NCBI GenBank assembly: GCA_958419945.1
Contig: CATZIC010000067.1
Location: 1-9,720, forward strand
DNA length: 9,720 nt
Direction: 5' to 3'
DNA from: an uncultured Clostridia bacterium
GTDB lineage: Bacteria; Bacillota; Clostridia; Christensenellales; Borkfalkiaceae
Part shown: piece after piece, positions 7,145-9,720 of the stretch
How the letters are laid out: the number at the start of each line of letters is the position of its first letter
Position numbering within the stretch: the first letter of the stretch is position 1
The notes under the pieces: model-generated
Databases searched by the model: none
Seen by the model: only the letters and a program-made list of their open reading frames with translations
Told to the model about the DNA's origin: nothing
Position numbers and translations under genes: made by a program

Positions 7145-7175
7145 AAAAAATCCGTAAACCCACAGGGATCACGGA
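7145..7175 (-). terminator. Riboswitch-controlled terminator upstream of the lysine transporter operon
   Basis: On the minus strand TCCGTGATCCC pairs with GGGTTTACGGA around a TGT loop (11 positions, one T-T mismatch and one G-U pair) and is followed by six T. It lies between the lysine aptamer and the first gene, the expected place for an expression platform that stops transcription when lysine is bound. A second small hairpin, AATCTT/AAGATT (about 7203-7183), lies between aptamer and terminator and may belong to the switching region (inference). Confidence 0.9.
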
Positions 7176-7202
7176 AGAAATCAATCTTTATGTGTGTAAG
7201 AT

Positions 7203-7376
7203 TAACATAATAGCCCTCCGCAAGTACCCTTGCGACAGTCTGCAACGTGTTCCACTGCAGGCCAACAATGAAATTTCCGGACGAAAAATCAAAGTTTCGG
7301 CAAAACATCCTTTCCCGAAATCCTTCATTCCGTTACGGAAATCGGTACTGATAGGTTTTGCGCCTCTATATGATTT
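7203..7376 (-). ncRNA. Lysine riboswitch (L-box) aptamer
   Basis: Read on the minus strand, the segment carries the conserved lysine-aptamer blocks in order: ATAGAGGCGC (7369-7360) opening the core, AGTA, a P2 arm with TTCCG-TAA-CGGAA, GGGAAAGGA, GCCGAAAC, GGCC followed by a CTGCAG...TTGCAG P4 arm (7260-7240), ACTGTC, a P5 hairpin CGCAAG-GGTA-CTTGCG (7235-7220) and the closing GGAGGGCTA (7219-7211). The ends pair (CATATAG with CTATTATG) to form P1. Lysine binding stabilises P1 and, in this class with a downstream terminator, switches transcription off. It controls the three ABC transporter genes and is the main reason to call them a lysine importer. Confidence 0.95.
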
Positions 7377-7384
7377 ACGTGTTG

Positions 7385-7413
7385 ATTTTAGCAGTTACAA
7401 TGGGTGATGTCAA
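7385..7413 (-). promoter_or_regulatory. Sigma-A promoter of the lysine transporter operon
   Basis: On the minus strand the -35 box TTGACA (7413-7408) and the -10 box TAAAAT (7390-7385) are 17 bp apart. The predicted start near 7378 is just ahead of the P1 stem of the lysine aptamer, as expected for a riboswitch leader. Confidence 0.9.
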
Positions 7414-7603
7414 ACGATTTTATCCCATTATCTAAAAATTTTTGCTAAAAATGCGAAAATAAGGCTAATTTTTGTTAGAGTAATGTCATTTAATATTTGT
7501 TGGCGAGTTTTTAAAATTAGTTAAATTTAGGCTAATAGGGCAGTATGATGGCCAAATTATATAAATTTGAAAGCCGAATTTTAAAAAAATGCCCGATTTA
7601 TGC

Positions 7604-7632
7604 TTTACAAACAAATTACCGTATGTTATAAT
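7604..7632 (+). promoter_or_regulatory. Promoter of the tRNA-Leu gene
   Basis: The -35 box TTTACA (7604-7609) and the -10 box TATAAT (7627-7632) are 17 bp apart, with an extended -10 TG at 7624-7625. The predicted start is about 15 bases before the mature tRNA 5' end. Confidence 0.88.
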
Positions 7633-7655
7633 TTTTAAGCTTAAAGGTGAGATAT

Positions 7656-7742
7656 GCCGCTGTGACGAAATTGGCAGACGTAGCAGACTCAAAATCTGCC
7701 GCCCTTAAAAGCGTGCCGGTTCGAGTCCGGCCAGCGGCACCA
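7656..7742 (+). tRNA. tRNA-Leu, anticodon CAA (reads UUG)
   Basis: This is an 87-base class II tRNA. The acceptor stem GCCGCTG (7656-7662) pairs with CAGCGGC (7732-7738), followed by discriminator A and a genome-encoded CCA (7740-7742). The anticodon stem GCAGA/TCTGC (7683-7687 with 7695-7699) encloses the loop CTCAAAA, putting CAA at 7690-7692. A long variable arm precedes the T arm GCCGG-TTCGAGT-CCGGC (7715-7731). The long variable arm and A73 discriminator fit a leucine tRNA. It has its own promoter and terminator and is therefore a single-gene unit. Confidence 0.97.
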
Positions 7743-7755
7743 TTTTAAGTATCAG

Positions 7756-7787
7756 TCGTTGCAAGTTCTTTCTTGCGGCGATTTTTT
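7756..7787 (+). terminator. Intrinsic terminator of the tRNA-Leu gene
   Basis: TCGTTGCAAG (7756-7765) pairs with CTTGCGGCGA (7772-7781), a 10-bp stem with two U-G pairs and a TTCTTT loop, followed by six T. It starts 13 bases after the tRNA CCA end and separates the tRNA from the queuosine operon leader. Confidence 0.87.
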
Positions 7788-7823
7788 AAAGGGTAAGCAT
7801 TTTTATGGCTTACAAAATATCTT

Positions 7824-7865
7824 CGACAGTTCATTTGTACCTTCCTGTCGTAAAACAAAACCGGG
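7824..7865 (+). ncRNA. Candidate preQ1-I-like riboswitch aptamer upstream of queC
   Basis: CGACAG (7824-7829) pairs with CTGTCG (7845-7850) as P1. The loop begins TTC, as in preQ1-I loops, and its last base before P1' is C7844, the position of the ligand-pairing cytosine in that class. The stem is followed by an A-rich tail (TAAAACAAAACCGGG) resembling the preQ1-I tail that lies in the P1 groove. Loop TTTG (7834-7837) can pair with CAAA (7856-7859) to form the H-type pseudoknot. A terminator and queC follow, the usual context. The loop is longer than usual and the tail lacks the common CUA/AAGG end, so it may be a divergent member or another leader structure. A separate hairpin GTAAGC/GCTTAC (7793-7813) precedes it. 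No clear promoter is visible between the tRNA terminator and this element. Confidence 0.55.
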
Positions 7866-7916
7866 ACTGCTTAGACGAATTATAAGTTCAGATAATTTTA
7901 TAATTTCAAATAATTT

Positions 7917-7945
7917 GCAGCCTTGCGTTTTGCAGGGCTGTTTTT
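7917..7945 (+). terminator. Leader terminator (attenuator) upstream of queC
   Basis: CAGCCTTGC (7918-7926) pairs with GCAGGGCTG (7932-7940), nine pairs including one U-G, around a GTTTT loop, and is followed by five T. It lies about 50 bases after the candidate aptamer and 16 bases before the queC ATG, with the ribosome binding site after the T run. No gene ends nearby on this strand except the already terminated tRNA, so it is best read as a regulated attenuator of the queuosine operon. Confidence 0.85.
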
Positions 7946-7961
7946 CGTTTTGGAGAGATTT

Positions 7962-8651
7962 ATGAAAGCGTTAGTATTATTTAGCGGAGGGCTTGACAGT
8001 TCGGTCTGTTTAGGCCTTGCCGTAAAAGAATATGGAAAAGAAGAGGTGCTTGCTCTTTCCATTTATTATGGACAAAAACACAAGAAAGAACTAATTGCTT
8101 CCGAAAAAGTGGCGGAGTATTACGGTGTAAAGCGTATCACCCTCGATTTAGGTGAAATCTTTAAGGGCAGTAACTGCACGTTGCTCGAAGGAGCGAGCGA
8201 GGATATACCGCACGAGGACTATGCCGAACAACTTTTAAAAACCAACGGTGCGCCGGTAAACACTTACGTGCCGTTCCGTAACGGGCTTTTTCTTTCTTCC
8301 GCCGCATCGATTGCTTTAAGCCACGGATGCGAGGTGATTTATTACGGAGCGCATGCCGACGACGCTGCTGGAAACGCCTATCCCGATACGAGTACGGCGT
8401 TTAACAAAGCCATTTCGGATGCTATTTATATAGGAAGCGGAAACGGGCTAAAGATAGTTGCTCCTTTTATAGATAAGCCAAAGTCCGCTGTAGTAGCCGT
8501 AGGACGCAAGATAGGGGTTCCGTTTGAGCTTACCTGGAGTTGTTATGAAGGACGGGAAAAAGCCTGCGGCGTATGCGGAACCTGCAGGGACCGCAAGCAG
8601 GCCTTTAAAATTAACGGTCTAATCGATCCCGTCGAATACGAGAATGACTAA
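7962..8651 (+). CDS. queC: 7-cyano-7-deazaguanine (preQ0) synthase QueC
   Basis: This 229-residue cytosolic ATP-dependent enzyme converts 7-carboxy-7-deazaguanine plus ammonia to preQ0 in the queuosine pathway. The PP-loop SGGLDSS (8-14) binds ATP, and the C-terminal zinc site is complete with Cys194, Cys202, Cys205 and Cys208 in SCYEG...CGVCGTC, followed by DRKQAF. The central HADDAAGNAYPDT (131-143) matches the QueC YPDC region but with Thr143 in place of Cys. The ATG at 7962 is chosen over an in-frame ATG at 7923 because GGAGAG at 7952-7957 precedes it, because the protein then begins MKALVLFSGG as expected, and because the earlier ATG would lie inside the terminator stem. The transporter gene starts 12 bases after its stop, so it is the first gene of a que operon. 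Confidence 0.95.
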   Translation: MKALVLFSGGLDSSVCLGLAVKEYGKEEVLALSIYYGQKHKKELIASEKVAEYYGVKRITLDLGEIFKGSNCTLLEGASEDIPHEDYAEQLLKTNGAPVNTYVPFRNGLFLSSAASIALSHGCEVIYYGAHADDAAGNAYPDTSTAFNKAISDAIYIGSGNGLKIVAPFIDKPKSAVVAVGRKIGVPFELTWSCYEGREKACGVCGTCRDRKQAFKINGLIDPVEYEND

Positions 8652-8663
8652 GGAGGTAGCTTT

Positions 8664-9347
8664 ATGCCTAATGAATTGATATTTTTTATAAGCGTTTTAG
8701 CGTATCTCGGCAGTGTTCTTCTTCTTTATAAACTGTTCGGAAAAAACGGGCTTTACGCTTTTGCAATATTCGGAACGTTGCTTGGCAACATTGCCGTATG
8801 CAAGTGCATTGACCTTTTCGGGCTTTCCACGACTGCGGGAAACGTTTTATACGCTTCTACATTTTTGGTAACCGATATACTTTCCGAAAAATACGGCAAA
8901 AAGGCTGCAACGAACGCCGTGTTATACAGTTTTTCCATTATGGTGTTATGGCTTTTAGGCTCGCAACTTATACTTTGGTTTAAGCCTAACGCAAACGATT
9001 ATGTAAACGGCAGTTTGTCAGTCGTTTTCGGGCTTGTGCCACGCATTACGGTGGCAAGTTTGGTAGGATTTTTGTGCAGTCAAAGCATAGACGTATTTTT
9101 GTATCACTTTATTTGGAAGAAAACCGGCGACAACGCAAAAATGCTTTGGTTGCGCAATAACGGCAGTACCTTAATAAGTCAGGCTGTGGACACCGTTTTA
9201 TTTACCACTTTGGCTTTTTGGGGAACGTACCCGACAAACGTATTTTTCAGCATTTTGCTTACGACTTATTTATTTAAAGCCGTAGTGGCTCTTTTAGACA
9301 CGCCATTCATTTATCTTGCAAGAAAGATTAAACCACGGGAGGAATAG
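8664..9347 (+). CDS. yhhQ: Queuosine precursor transporter, YhhQ (VUT) family
   Basis: This 227-residue polytopic membrane protein has about six hydrophobic segments (roughly residues 5-23, 30-50, 58-72, 86-105, 118-150 and 170-212) and charged ends. Family marks are TFLVTDILSEKYGKKAA (66-82), SQSIDVFLYHFIWKKT (139-154) and LWLRNNGSTLISQAVDT (161-177), which match the former DUF165 family. E. coli YhhQ imports preQ0 and preQ1, and its place between queC and queF supports the same role here; which precursor it carries (preQ0, preQ1 or queuine) cannot be told. A perfect AAGGAGGT (8650-8657) that overlaps the queC stop precedes the ATG, and queF begins 3 bases after its stop, so all three genes form one operon. 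Confidence 0.92.
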   Translation: MPNELIFFISVLAYLGSVLLLYKLFGKNGLYAFAIFGTLLGNIAVCKCIDLFGLSTTAGNVLYASTFLVTDILSEKYGKKAATNAVLYSFSIMVLWLLGSQLILWFKPNANDYVNGSLSVVFGLVPRITVASLVGFLCSQSIDVFLYHFIWKKTGDNAKMLWLRNNGSTLISQAVDTVLFTTLAFWGTYPTNVFFSILLTTYLFKAVVALLDTPFIYLARKIKPREE

Positions 9348-9350
9348 ACT

Positions 9351-9720
9351 ATGGATAGAAAAAAAGAAGGATTAACAAAGCTCGGCAGCCAAGGCACCAA
9401 GTACGAAACAGATTACAACCCCGATTTACTTGAAACATTTAGTAACAAGCACCCCGAAAACGATTATTACGTAAAATTTAATTGTCCGGAATTTACAAGC
9501 TTATGTCCGATTACCGAACAGCCGGATTTTGCAACTATAACAATTTCTTACGTGCCGGATCAAAAGCTTGTAGAAAGCAAAAGTTTGAAGTTATATTTGT
9601 TTTCATTCAGGAACCACGGCGATTTCCACGAAGACTGCGTTAATATAATAATGAACGACCTTGTTAAACTTCTCGACCCGAAATACATCGCAGTTACAGG
9701 CAAGTTTTTGCCACGTGGAG
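9351..9720 (+). CDS. queF: NADPH-dependent preQ0 reductase QueF, cut by the window end
   Basis: The frame from the ATG at 9351 is open to the window edge and gives 123 residues, starting MDRKKEGLTKLGSQG. The preQ0 reductase signatures are present: PEFTSLCP with Cys52 as the nucleophile forming the thioimide, Asp59 seven residues later as acid catalyst, the QueF motif ESKSLKLYLFSF (75-86), and Glu94 in HGDFHED for substrate recognition. The spacing matches the short, unimodular B. subtilis-type QueF (Cys55, Asp62, Glu97; about 165 residues), so roughly 40 residues are missing. The enzyme reduces the nitrile of preQ0 to the amine of preQ1 using two NADPH. GGGAGG (9337-9342) lies inside the end of the transporter gene. 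Finding QueF shows that preQ1 is made in this cell, which agrees with a preQ1-sensing leader. Confidence 0.95.
   Translation, partial: MDRKKEGLTKLGSQGTKYETDYNPDLLETFSNKHPENDYYVKFNCPEFTSLCPITEQPDFATITISYVPDQKLVESKSLKLYLFSFRNHGDFHEDCVNIIMNDLVKLLDPKYIAVTGKFLPRG

Noticed and set aside
7010..7407. Plus-strand open frames across the lysine operon leader
   Set aside because: The region is explained on the minus strand by a promoter, lysine aptamer and terminator; the frames have no start signals.
7486..7692. Minus-strand 68-codon frame reaching into the tRNA gene
   Set aside because: It overlaps the tRNA-Leu and its promoter, is AT-rich, and has no ribosome binding site.
7656..7742. tRNA-Leu as an attachment site for an integrated element
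   Set aside because: No integrase, no repeat of the tRNA 3' end in the window, and ordinary housekeeping genes on both sides.
7824..7832. CGACAGTTC shared between the queC leader and the right arm of the MITE-like element (2843-2851)
   Set aside because: Only nine bases match and the flanks differ; it is most likely chance and not a second copy of the element.
7759..7965. Plus-strand 68-codon frame between the tRNA and queC
   Set aside because: It runs through two terminator hairpins and the candidate aptamer and has no ribosome binding site.
7962..8651. Possibility that the QueC-like protein belongs to an anti-phage (Qat-type) or DNA-modification system
   Set aside because: It is followed by a precursor transporter and QueF and preceded by a preQ1-like leader; no nuclease, ATPase or TGT-like DNA-modification partner is present.

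Overview
The window looks like the chromosome of a low-GC Gram-positive bacterium, most likely a clostridial (Bacillota) gut or environmental lineage. The evidence is a HrcA/CIRCE-type groES control region, near-consensus sigma-A promoters (TTGACA/TATAAT), strong AGGAGG-type ribosome binding sites, a lysine (L-box) riboswitch, a tRNA with encoded CCA, and U-tailed hairpin terminators after most units. The species cannot be named from the sequence. Nearly everything is housekeeping or metabolic; I see no defence system, prophage, integrase or CRISPR array.

Layout. (1) 1-282, minus strand: groES, complete except for its stop codon, with a consensus promoter and a CIRCE operator; groEL is expected beyond the left edge. 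(2) 485-1576, plus strand: an extended -10 promoter, a dCMP deaminase gene, a cyclophilin (ppiB-type) gene and an intrinsic terminator. (3) 1703-2518, plus strand: an M19 (renal dipeptidase-like) peptidase with an uncertain start. (4) 2519-2878: a 360-base gene-free gap holding a ~280-bp non-coding element with ~32-bp imperfect terminal inverted repeats flanked by TA, resembling a MITE. (5) 2879-4618, plus strand: an alpha-phosphohexomutase (phosphoglucomutase type), ending at a terminator shared with the facing operon. (6) 4746-7413, minus strand: a polar amino-acid ABC transporter operon (binding protein, permease, ATPase) behind a consensus promoter, a lysine riboswitch and a terminator. 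The riboswitch identifies the cargo as probably lysine. (7) 7414-7603 is AT-rich and holds nothing I can identify. (8) 7604-7787, plus strand: tRNA-Leu(CAA) with its own promoter and terminator. (9) 7788-9720, plus strand: a structured leader with a preQ1-I-like pseudoknot candidate and a terminator, then queC, a YhhQ-family transporter gene and queF (cut by the right edge).

How the parts work together. Two units are metabolite-gated by RNA: lysine uptake by the L-box, and queuosine-precursor (preQ0/preQ1) synthesis and uptake by the candidate preQ1 leader. QueC makes preQ0, QueF reduces it to preQ1, and the YhhQ-family protein between them imports precursors, so one operon covers both synthesis and salvage. 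The deaminase and phosphohexomutase supply dUMP and hexose phosphates. GroES and cyclophilin are folding factors.

The points most worth a second look are the MITE-like element that abuts the phosphohexomutase gene and may carry its promoter, the non-canonical preQ1-like leader, and the Cys-to-Thr change in the QueC YPDC motif.
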